Shown here piece after piece: positions 51,857 to 62,433 of a stretch of DNA of 64,000 nt. Both the position numbers and the translations under genes were made by a program. The stretch is from Piscicola geometra (taxonomy: Eukaryota > Annelida > Clitellata > Hirudinida > Piscicolidae), in the NCBI GenBank assembly GCA_943735955.1, contig OX030962.1, forward strand, positions 4,465,760 through 4,529,759, written 5' to 3'. The notes under the pieces were generated by a model. That model did no database searches, was not told the origin of the DNA, and saw nothing but the letters and a program-made list of their open reading frames with translations. Every line of letters begins with the position of its first letter. The stretch's first letter is position 1.

Positions 51857-52007
51857 GATTCTTTTTTGCTATACATTTTTAAAAACATTTTGCAAATGAC
51901 TGTTGACGTTTCTTCAAATCGCAAACAGCTGTGCAATCATCCCGTTCATTTCGGAGCCTCTCTTCCCACACCACTTGTGCACTTTCAAAACAACTCAGCA
52001 TCATTAT

Positions 52008-52715
52008 CAACCAACCTTCCCATATAATCTCCACCAACCAACCTTCCCAGATAATCTCCAACAACCAACCTTCCCATATAATCTCCACCAACCAACCTTC
52101 CCATATAATCTCCACCAACCAACCTTCCCATATAATCTCCACCAACCAACCTTCCCATATAATCTCCACCATCCAACTTTCCCATATAATCTCCACCAAC
52201 CAACCTTCCCAATATAATCTCCACCAACCAACCTTCCCATATAATCTCCACCAACCAACCTTCCCATATAATCTCCACCAACCAACCTTCCCATATAATC
52301 TTCTCCAATCAACCTTTCCATATAATCTCCACTAACCAACCTTCCCAATATAATCTCCACCAACCAACCTTCCCATATAATCTCCACCAACCAACCTTCC
52401 CATATAATCTCCACCAACCAACCTTCCCATATAATCTCCACCAACCAACCTTCCCAATATAATCTCCACCAACCAACCTTCCCATATAATCTCCACCAAC
52501 CAACCTTCCCATATAATCTCCCCCAACCAACCTTCCCATATAATCTCCCCCAACCAACCTTCCCATATAATCTTCTCCAATCAACCTTTCCATATAATTT
52601 CCTCCAACCAACCTTCCCATATAATCTCCACCAACCAACCTTCCCATATAATCTCCCCCAACCAACCTTCCCAATATAATCTCCACCAACCAACCTTCCC
52701 ATAATAATTTCCATC
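52008..52715. repeat. 27-bp minisatellite upstream of the LCOR-type gene
   Basis: About 26 copies of a 27-bp unit built from AACCAACCTTCCCATATAAT plus CTCCACC, with 28-bp variants (CCCAATATAAT) and TTCTCCAATC variants. It ends about 120 bp before the proposed first coding exon. Each unit contains CATATAAT, a TATA-like string. Open frames on both strands arise from the period. Confidence 0.92.
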
Positions 52716-52833
52716 AAGTAACGTGAAACCAACTCTCTGAATCTTCTCCACTAGGCAACCATTCCACCATCATAGATACTCCTCAAGATCACATTCCTTC
52801 TATTCCACTGCACGGCACCCTCTCTAGACCAGC

Positions 52834-55800
52834 ATGGAGGATAGACGCCACCCTCACCGACGTCTCCACACCTTCACCAAGCACCTACCCCTCATCATCG
52901 GTATGTCATTTGGCGGTGGCTGAGATGGTGGGGAAAAGATGGTGGTGAATTGGTGGTGAGTATAGTGGTTAAGATAGTGGAAAAATTGGGATAGTGATAG
53001 TGGGGACAGTTTTGATTAGGCGATGATTAGGGGGTTGTGATGGTGGAAGAGGTGATTCTGGAGTTATAATTGTGATGGGGAAGGATGATGGTGGTGCTGA
53101 GAGAAATATAAAAATGGTGATGACAAAAATATGAGGGTGGCTCCAAACCACAAATAATTTTTGCAGCAAAACTCTGATTCAAACTGCTTTATTATTTTTT
53201 ATTTATTGTTCCCTAATAATCAACTTTCTTACACCTGATATCACCATCATGCACCACCACCCTCACCACCCCCACAACCACCATCACGATTACAACCACT
53301 ACCACCATAACCACTACCGCAACAACCACTACAACTACTACTATTACCACTACAAAAACCACTACAACTACTACTATTACCACTATAACAACCACTACAA
53401 CTACTACCATAACCACTACCGCAACAGCCACTACAACTACTACTATTACCACTACAACTACTACTATTACCACTACAACAACCACTAACACTACTACTAT
53501 TACCACTACAACTACTACTATTACCACTACAACTACTACTATTACCACTACAACAACCACTACAACTACCACTACCACGACGACGACAGCGGCATTTCGG
53601 CAACTGCATACCTCAATGCAGAATTGATTTTTCAAGCTAGTAATCAAATATGTGGCTTGGCGTACTTTTAAGTTTAATTGATCGAAATCGATTTTTTGTT
53701 TGCTTTTTTAGCTTTATCGAAACAGCGATGTTCCTCCTTGGAGGATGATTCAAGGAGGCGAAAGTAATTAATTATGATTATTATGCTTTTGTATAGAAAA
53801 ACGCTCATGATGATTTTGCAGAGATTTGCGAGTGCTAATTAATTATAATTGATAAGATTTATTCTATTAAAATATTTATAATTTTTAATGAGTTTACCGA
53901 GATGGGTGTTTGCTAATTATGTGCAATTTAAATAAATTTATAATAAATAAATGAATCTTTGGTAGGCGGCCTTGTGGCTGATTGTCTTAAGAAGTATTCT
54001 GATCGATCGGAAACATTTTCAAGATCGATTTACAGCTTGAATTACGTCGGAAACAAATTCGAAGGAAGCGCTTAATAAATTTTAATTTCTGCTCACCTTT
54101 CGTCGAAATAATTCAAGATTGCTGATTGAGATAGCGCACTTATCGATCCACTTTCAATCCCCTTCCTTCCTTTGTTTCAACTAATATTCGTTTGTGGGTG
54201 GTGGTTTTGATGATGATGGTGTGGTGGTGATGGTGGTTTTGATGATCATGATGTGGTGGTTTTGATGATGATGAAGTGGTGGTTTTGATGATGATGAAGT
54301 GGTGGTTTTGATGATGATGAAGTGGTGGTTTTGATGATGATGAAGTGGTGGTTTTGATGATGATGAAGTGGTGGTTTTGATGATAATGGGCTGGTGGTGG
54401 TTTTGATGATGATCAAGTGGTGGTTTTGATGATGATAAAGTGGTGGTTTTGATGATGATAAAGTGGTGGTTTTGATGATGATGAAGTGGTGGTTTTGATG
54501 ATAATGGGCTGGTGGTGGTTTTGATGATGATGAAGTGGTGGTTTTGATGATGATAAAGTGGTGGTTTTGATGATGATGAAGTGGTGGTTTTGATGATAAT
54601 GGGCTGGTGGTGGTTTTGATGATGATGAAGTGGTGGTTTTGATGATAATGGGCTGGTGGTGGTTTTGATGATGATGAAGTGGTGGTTTTGATGATGATAA
54701 AGTGGTGGTTTTGATGATGATGGGCTGGTGGTGGTTTTGATGATAATGGGCTGGTGGTGGTTTTGATGATGATGAAGTGGTGATTTTGATGATGATAAAG
54801 TGGTGGTTTTGATGATAATGGGCTGGTGGTGGTTTTGATGATGATGGGCTGGTGGTGGTTTTGATGATGATGGGCTGGTGGTGGTTTTGATGATGATGAA
54901 GTGGTGGTTTTGATGATGATGGGCTGGTGGTGGTTTTGATGATGATGGGCTGGTGGTGGTTTTGATGATGAGAGAGTGGTGGTGGTTCTTTTGATGATGA
55001 TGGGGTGGGTGAAAGTAGTTTTGATAGTAGTGCCGTGATGTATTAAGGCTGGGGAGAAAATATATGTAGTGTAAATGAGAGTGGTGTTGAAGATTAATGA
55101 TGGTGATGAAGATAAGTGATGATGGTGATGCTGAAAGTAATGATGATGATGATGATGATGCTGAAAGTGATGGCTATAATGAAATACCACATTAATACAC
55201 GAAATGTTTAAAAAATGAGTGAATGAGTGAGTGAAACGGAGTTAAACGTTGATTTAGGTCACATGATTATTATCGTTAATTTTCAGTAATGGAGGCTAAT
55301 TGCTAGCAAAGCAAAGACGAGTCTAGTTGGGGCGGGAAAAAGCAGACGAGGAAGCGGTAATTAAATATTTGTGATCGAACCAATTAGAGGCATGGAATTT
55401 CGAATATTGGAAATTGAATATTTGAAGAATTAAAAAGGTCGGTAGCTGTGAGGATGAGACAAAATGGGTGGAAAGAAGAGAGAGTTGAGAAAGAGAGAAG
55501 AAGGAAGAGTCGAGATGGATTGAAGAAGAAGTCAAGATGGAGAGAAGAATTGATTTGATAGATGGAGGGATGACTAGATAGAAAGAGTGATGAATGAATC
55601 AAAAGATAAGTGATGGATGGATAGAAAAAAAAACAGATAGAAGGATGGATCGGCTAAATGGAAAAAGGGAGATGCAATTATTTCGTAAAAACTTCCCGAA
55701 AAACTTCAAACGACCCAACTCAGGTGTGCCTGATATAAATCTCGTAATTAAGGTGAGTTTCCCTACAGGTAACTGTTGCTATGGCGATGTGGAGATGATG

Positions 55801-56968
55801 GTGTGGTGGTGGGGGTGTGGCGTTGATGATGGCGATGTGGCGGTGATGATGGTGTGGTGATGGTGGTGTGGTGGTGATGATGGTGTGGTGATGGTGGTGT
55901 GGTGGTAAAGGTGTGGTGATGGTGGTGTGGCGGTGATGATGGTGTGGTGATGGTGGTGTGGTGGTGATGATGATGTGGTGATGGTGGTGTGGTGGTAAAG
56001 GTGTGTTGATGGTGGTGTGGTTTTTATAGTGTGGTAATGGTGATTTGTCATGTGAGTGATGATGGTGACGTAATGAGGATGATTTAGTTGATGTGAAAAA
56101 TATGTAGGCAATGAAATAAGAAGGGAAAAAATGAGATAATTTAAAAGTTATCCAGGTTGATGAAGAGGCTTGATGAAGTGGTGAAGAAATGTTGATTTTG
56201 CGACTAAGGATGAAGACAACAATAAAGCATTTGCATGGCATCTTAACGCCTAAACAGCATCCTCCGACTCCGAAGTAGTCATTGTGATGCAATGAAGTTC
56301 ATCAGAGAAACACACACCCACACACGCACACACATTTCGAAACACATACACACAAATTTGAAAATACATAAACAAAGTGAAAAAATTTTAAACGTTTCAG
56401 AGTTTACTTAAACAAATTTATTCACAAAATTAATTTAAAGATACCCAAGATTGGGAGGTACGCAAGAAGATAAATAGAAATTCATCGCGCAATACCCAAG
56501 AAGACAAGAAGACATTCATCTGAAGATACACACAGATACAAGAAGACATACATGCAACGGTTAGGAAGCATAGAAAAGGAGGGACACAGGCGCATACGCT
56601 TGCGAACAGACGATGTCTCAAGGAGGTTGGCACGAAATTTGGAAGTTGCCCACCTGTGCACACCTGCGCTAAAGGGATGATGATGATGATGGTGGGAAGG
56701 ATGATGATGATGATGATGGGGAGGATGATGATGATGATGATGGGAAGGATGATGATGATGATGATGGGGATGATGATGATGATGATGGTGGGAAGGATGA
56801 TGATGGGAAGGATGATGATGATAACGATGATGATGATGATGATGATGATGGGAATTATGATGATGACAATGATCATAAAAATGATGATGATGATTTGGAT
56901 TTCACAAACTAATTAGTAGGGAACTTTATCCTCCATGAAAAGAAAAGTAAAAAGGGATGTTGAAGATA

Positions 56969-57003
<35 letters not shown>

Positions 57004-59184
57004 GATAATGATGGTGATGATGATGATGATGAAGATAATGATGGTGATGATGATGATGATGAAGATAATGATGGTGATGCCGATGATGATGAAGATAATG
57101 ATGGTGATGCCGATTATGATGGAAATAATGGTAATGATGATGATAACGATGACGATAATTATAATGATAACGATGATTATTACGGCGATGATAATGATGA
57201 TGAAGATGATGATGATTGCGGCGATGTCAAACGTTCTCAGCGGGATTTGCAGAATACACGTGTTGCCCGCTTGCAACATCCGCCATTTTCGCCTTCCTTG
57301 AAAGCTTTTTTCGATTTATTATCTCTGATCATTAAATTTTTGTTTTTATGTTTTATTTTTTTATATGTTTGAAATTGTTAGTGGATTCATGCATCCACCC
57401 ATCCATGCATCCATCCATTCATCCATGCATCCACCCATCTATGCATCCATTCATGCATCCATTCATCATCCATTCATGCATCCATTCATGCATCCATTCA
57501 TCATCCATTCATGCATCCATTCATGCATCCATTCATGCATCCATTCATGCATCCATTCATGCATCCACTCATGCATCCATTCATGCATCCATTCATGCAT
57601 CCATTCATGCATCCATTCATGCATCCATTCATGCATCCATTCATGCATCCATTCATGCATCCATTCATGCATCCATTCATGCATCCATTCATGCATCCAT
57701 TCATGCATCCATTCATGCATCCATTCATGCATCCATTCATGCATCCATTCATGCATCCATTCATGCATCCATTCATGCATCCATTCATGCATCCATTCAT
57801 GCATCCATTCATGCATCCATTCATGCATCCATTCATGCATCCATTCATGCATCCATTCATGCATCCATTCATGCATCCATTCATGCATCCATTCATGCAT
57901 CCATTCATGCATCCATTCATGCATCCATTTATTCATCCATCCATCCATTCACCAGGTTATGAGCAAGCCTTAGAGCATTTACTCACTTGTTCAAATTCAT
58001 ACTCTTCTTTGACGACTGACAAAAATAATGAAAATAAAAATATAATTAAAATAAATAATCAAATAAATGATGATAATCAAAAAGATTTAAGTTATACAAA
58101 TAGTCATGAAGAATACAGTGATGATGAAAACGGGGATGATGCTGATGATAATGATGATGTTCTAAGTAAAAATTACGACGAGTATGTTGATGAAGAAAAG
58201 ATGATGATGGATGGAGAGAATGATAATGATGATGATAGCACACCATTGGATCTTAGCGTTTCTAAGAAGGATGATGCCATTGGCAGCGACAAAAAAAGCA
58301 AAAACAGCAACAACAACAGCAGCTGTATCAACAGCAACAACAAATACAACTGCAACAACAGTAACAACATCCACAACTATTCAACAAACATAGGCACAGT
58401 TGGGACTAAAAGTGGTTCTGACAGGGATTTGTGGAAAGAGTTAAAGCAACAAGACGAGTTTTACAATAACGACAATAACAACAACAACAGTGGAAACAAC
58501 AACAACAATAACAACAACAACAACCTCCAACAAATCTTACTTGACGTCTTTTCCAGCAATGCCCTGAAATACTGCCTAAAACTACGTGCTACCGATGATG
58601 ATTCTTTCTACAACAACAACAAAAACAGTAATAACAACAAAATTAAATCTCCAATAACAACATCAACATCAACACAAATAACATCACCAACAACAACAAT
58701 TACAACCAAAACAACAACTGGTGAAGATGATGCCGAAGTGAGGGATGAAATGAGAAGTAATGATGATGATGATTCAGACATTATCAACCACAAGATCAAC
58801 GCAAGAACCAATCTTGACTGTTCTCCATATGATACATTCCACGTGAAAAATTATTCTGTTGACATAAACGACAACAAAATTCTGGATCTTAGTACAAAAG
58901 TTAAATCGCACTCTTTCACTCATGGTTTTACAGCCGGCAACAACAACTGCCAAAATAGCAGCTACAAAAACAACTATTGCAGCAACAACTACAATAACAA
59001 CTACAACAACAATAACAACAACAAGACTCACTCACCACTCTTCGATCCATCTACTTTATTGAAATACTTTTCGAGTGATTTCTTGACAAAATTCACTAAT
59101 CATGACAACAAAAACAACATTCAAAACAACCAAATCCCCAACCACAACAGCACCAACAACAATACAAATAGAAATTCCCATTCT

Positions 59185-59218
<34 letters not shown>

Positions 59219-61085
59219 GCAACCACAACAACTTAACAAGCAACTCTTATTCTTTGCCCAGCTTCCCCATACCCAACCTCAACATCACTATCAACCCCAC
59301 CCTCACCTCAACCAACCACAATTCTTCAAAAGCGCAAAACTTCAAGACGCTCAGAGATTTTAACTTTCCTTTTCTGACATCCCCTCTCCCAACCCCATTT
59401 TCAAACCACTTAAATAACCAACGGTTTCTCCCAGGATTTTCGTTCCGTTCTCCATTCACTCGATCCTCTTCAAAAACACAAAAATTCAATAATTCCCATC
59501 TTTTTAACGCCTACAACCAGCCCATCTCATCCATCCAATACCCCCCCAACACCCAAAACAAATCAAACCCATTCCACAGCCCATCCCTTCTCCACCCAAT
59601 CAACTCTTTCATCCACGAGTCATCCACATCTGCCTTCAACTTATCCCAACTACCGAACCAATCCACCTCTTTCAGCACTCCTCTAAGCCCCCCTAAGAAA
59701 ACCAGACCGAAGAGAGGGCAGTACCGCAAGTACAACAGGCAACTGCTGGTGGAGGCGGTGAAGGCGGTTCAGAAGGGGGTGATGAGTGTGCACAGGGCTG
59801 GATCCTTTTTCGGCGTGCCCCACTCCACCCTGGAATATAAGGTTTGTGGATGGGCTTGGATATATGAAGGTGCCAGGTAGCCTGGGTATCTAGGTGTGTG
59901 TAGATTTATGAAGGGGGGAAGGTAGTGAAGGTTTTGAAGATTTGTTGGTTTAGCACGAGCTTAGGTATAAATTTGAGAGTTTGAAAAGTATTGACTATTC
60001 TTTACATGTTTTTGATTTTCAAATTAATTTTAATTTATTCTAATTTGATCCCTATTCATCTGCAGGTTAAAGAGCGACATCTTTTGAGAAACAAAAAAAA
60101 GATGAGCGAAAACACGAATGGAAGTGCTTTCAGTAAGATTTGTGACGGTGGCGTGAATCTGGATGGTTTTAATGGAAAGAATGTTTCCGTTGGAACAGAA
60201 CGCAGTACAAGTGGTGGTTTTAGGAATGATGGAACGGAGAGTGGTGGTGGCAGAGGACTGACGGATGCCTTTCGGAGTATTCTCAATAACAGTGCCAAAG
60301 GAGATCACGATGAGCGAGAAGTTTATTCTGGAAACCCGTACAAAACAGATGCGTCCATTGAAAAGAGGGAACAGCTTGGAAACCATGGAGAAGGAATTGA
60401 TGAGAAGTTTTCTAATGTTGTAAGTTCTGTAGAGAACCCACAACAAAAGAAAGAGCAGGAGAGTTCGCCTTATCCTCACTTTCTTCTGAATCTTCCACGC
60501 TTTTCACAAGTCATTAATCTGATTAAAAAGTCCAATGTAAACAACCACAACACCGATTCATCACTAAAGAGCTTGCTAACAGACTCTATCAAAAGAACAA
60601 CTTCTACAACAAGCACAAGTCTCTCGCATATCAGTCAGCAACAACAAAACTTATTTTCACAATACTACCATGAACTTTTACAACAACAACAACAGCAACA
60701 GCAGCAACAACAAAATCAACAACAACAACAACCATTACAAATGTTTCCTTTCATGCGTAGTGCCAAAACTTCAAAAGAATCGAATGACAAAACCAAAGAA
60801 ACCACCTTTTCCACCCCATCGAACCATTCCACCTTTCCCACCCCATCGAACCATTCCACCTTTCCCACCCCATCAAACCATTCCACTTCGCCTAGAAACA
60901 ATTCCATTCTTTCCCACTTTCAAGATGTCATGAGTAACAACACAAGAGTGTACAATTGTGTCAACTTGAGAGAGGAAGGAAGCGAAGTGGGGCTGAATGA
61001 GATCAAGCTGGAGGCCGGTGCTGGAGATGACGTGATGAAAGGGATGAAGGTTATGGAAGATACGATATGGGAAAGCAATAAATAA
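52834..61085 (+). CDS. LCOR/E93/MBLK-1-type pipsqueak-HTH transcription factor
   Basis: Nuclear DNA-binding (co)repressor family containing vertebrate LCOR/LCORL, insect E93 and honeybee MBLK-1. Exons: 52834-52900 (proposed), 57956-59841, 60066-61085; about 990 aa. Exon 1 reads [20 protein letters not shown] and ends G|GTATGT; an in-frame TAG precedes the ATG. Exon 2 begins GT TAT GAG after a CACCAG acceptor, and its phase agrees. The pipsqueak-type HTH spans about residues 608-665 ([52 protein letters not shown]), split by an intron exactly after STLEYK, before VKER. Two CtBP-binding-like motifs, PLDLS (about 119) and ILDLS (about 331), mirror the pair in LCOR. The rest is poly-N, acidic and Ser/Pro-rich, with poly-Q and a triplicated PTPSNHSTF in exon 3. 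The HTH call is firm; exon 1 is moderate. Confidence 0.85.
53245..53590. repeat. ACCACTACAACTACTACTATT repeat
   Basis: ACT/ACC trinucleotide-based repeat with a longer period of about 24-27 bp. Tyr/His/Asn frames on plus and Val/Ser/Gly frames on minus are artefacts. Confidence 0.88.
54195..54980. repeat. GTGGTGGTTTTGATGATGAT minisatellite
   Basis: About 35 copies of two interleaved unit types, roughly 21 bp (ending GATGAA or GATAAA) and roughly 24 bp (GGGCTGGTGGTGGTTTTGATG). The two types alternate irregularly, giving a higher-order pattern. Confidence 0.92.
55785..56035. repeat. GGTGTGGTGGTGATGATGGT array
   Basis: Short minisatellite of GTGTGGTGGTGATGAT and GTGTGGTGGTAAAG units. Thr/His/Pro-rich minus-strand frames are artefacts. 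Confidence 0.85.
56675..57235. repeat. (GAT)n arrays with GGGAAG and GATAATGATGGT variants
   Basis: Two adjacent GAT-based arrays: 56675-56905 with GGGGAT/GGGAAG inserts, and 56960-57220 with a period of about 30-36 bp (GATGAAGATAATGATGGTGA). Asp-, Met- and Ile-run frames are artefacts. Confidence 0.9.
57385..57955. repeat. 12-bp CATTCATGCATC array at the LCOR-type acceptor
   Basis: About 40 near-perfect copies of a 12-bp unit, after degenerate CATC/CATT units. The array runs into ATTCATCCATCCATCCATTC and CACCAG, which is the acceptor of the main coding exon at 57956. Each unit contains the ATGCAT palindrome. Frames on both strands are open through it, so a naive gene caller would fuse about 148 spurious residues to the true exon. 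Confidence 0.95.
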
Positions 61086-62433
61086 TTCAATTTAACTAAC
61101 CAAGAAAAAAGAAGAAAATGTAGCAGGTGAAGTTGTAAGGGTTACAAACGCTTCTGAAGTCGTCGTTCTCACTCCTTCTAGCCTTTTAGCATTTTCATCG
61201 AGCTGATGCTCTTACGATCTAGAAAAGCTCTCAGCTAATTGTGTTAAATGCCATATTTTACTTTTCGGATTCTTCATCTTGTCCCCCTCGAGGACTCATG
61301 TTTGCGTTATTGCCATTAGTCAGACACTTTGTATGGGATTTAACTTATGAAATTCTGGACTACTGCAAATTATTTTTTCGTATTTGACAAAATACAAATA
61401 CTAAATACAAACACTAAATACAAACACTAAATACAAACACTAAATACAAACACTAAATACAAACACTAAATACAAACATTAAATACAAACACTAAATACA
61501 AACACTAAATACAAACACTAAATACAAACACTAAATACAAACACTAAATACAAAAACTAAATACAAACACTAAATACAAACACTAAATACAAACAGTAAA
61601 TACAAACACTATAAAAAACAATTTCTGACAACCCATTTTTGTCAATTCTGATTGACTCAGTTGCCAAATTAAAACTAGCTTCTTGTGTGTTCCAATACCT
61701 CATATCAGATGTTTGCATGTAACTTTCAATTTTTCAGTCATTTCTTCCATTCCTCTTCCACGCGCCTCCTTCATCCTTCACCAAATTTCCAATACCTCGC
61801 TTCTTTTTTATACAATCGGTTTGGAAGTTTTTTCAAATGCATTAAACTCATCGTTCAAACTTTAGCTCATTGACTCTCGAAGAACATTGACTCTCAAAGC
61901 ACATTTAAGCAAGGCATGAGTTTGTGAGTGTGTCAAGTTTCCTCCACGCTGAAGAAGATGTCAAAAAACAAGTTTATTGGCGACAAGTGCAACATCTCAC
62001 AATTGTAAGAGAGCCAACAAGCTCATCTTCCAGCAATGCTTCGATTCCGCTCACAAAACGTGGCACGATGAGAAAGTAGGAAAGGAATAATTACTCGATA
62101 CTCTGTACAAAACGACGACGAATCTTTTGAAAATATCATTCAGTAGGAATAGTGTTTGAATATCAAAAGGTTAAAACCGAATACTTTATCTTTTAAAAAG
62201 CCGGTATAAACTTGTCGTAACAAAATGAATTTCTTCGGCCAATAGATGGTCTGGAAACGATACAAAATTCAAGTCCAAAAAATTGATAATAGCAACAATG
62301 ACACCGATGAAACAAACAAACTTCTGATCTTTCTATCTTTTCCCTTTTCGTTTTTCATTCTTTTCCAATCCTATATTTTATCCCTCCTTCTTCTACACCC
62401 GTTTAACTTTCAGATTTACGCACATTTCACATT
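61086..62433. other. convergent intergenic region
   Basis: 3' flanks of the LCOR-type gene (+) and the right-edge gene (-). An AATAAA overlaps the stop codon of the former (61078-61083). A 13-bp array occupies 61390-61610. No gene or RNA was recognised; open frames are short. Confidence 0.55.
61388..61612. repeat. AAATACAAACACT 13-bp array
   Basis: About 17 tandem copies of AAATACAAACACT with a few substitutions (ACATT, AAACT, ACAGT). It lies about 300 bp after the LCOR-type stop codon, probably in the 3' UTR or just beyond. Confidence 0.93.

Larger units (their letters stand above)
52901..57955. other. 5-kb intron of the LCOR-type gene, repeat-filled
   Basis: It contains an ACT/ACC array (53245-53590), a GATGATGATGAAGTGGTGGTTTT array (54195-54975), a GGTGTGGTGGTGATGATGGT array (55785-56030), GAT-based arrays (56675-56910, 56955-57230) and a 12-bp array (57385-57950). 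About 53600-54180 and 55200-55720 are ordinary AT-rich sequence. A pseudo-exon at 55722-55750 is discussed under rejected items. Confidence 0.65.

Noticed and set aside
51879..52732. Several 80-241-residue frames over the 27-bp array
   Set aside because: Both strands are open, residues just track the repeat unit, and the array is non-coding.
54246..55190. 314-residue [19 protein letters not shown] frame on minus
   Set aside because: Minisatellite translation inside an intron of the LCOR-type gene.
55722..55750. Mini-exon [10 protein letters not shown] with good acceptor and GTGAGT donor in the LCOR-type intron
   Set aside because: In the required phase it either introduces a stop or ends in phase 0, whereas the next exon needs one leftover base; probably a pseudo-exon.
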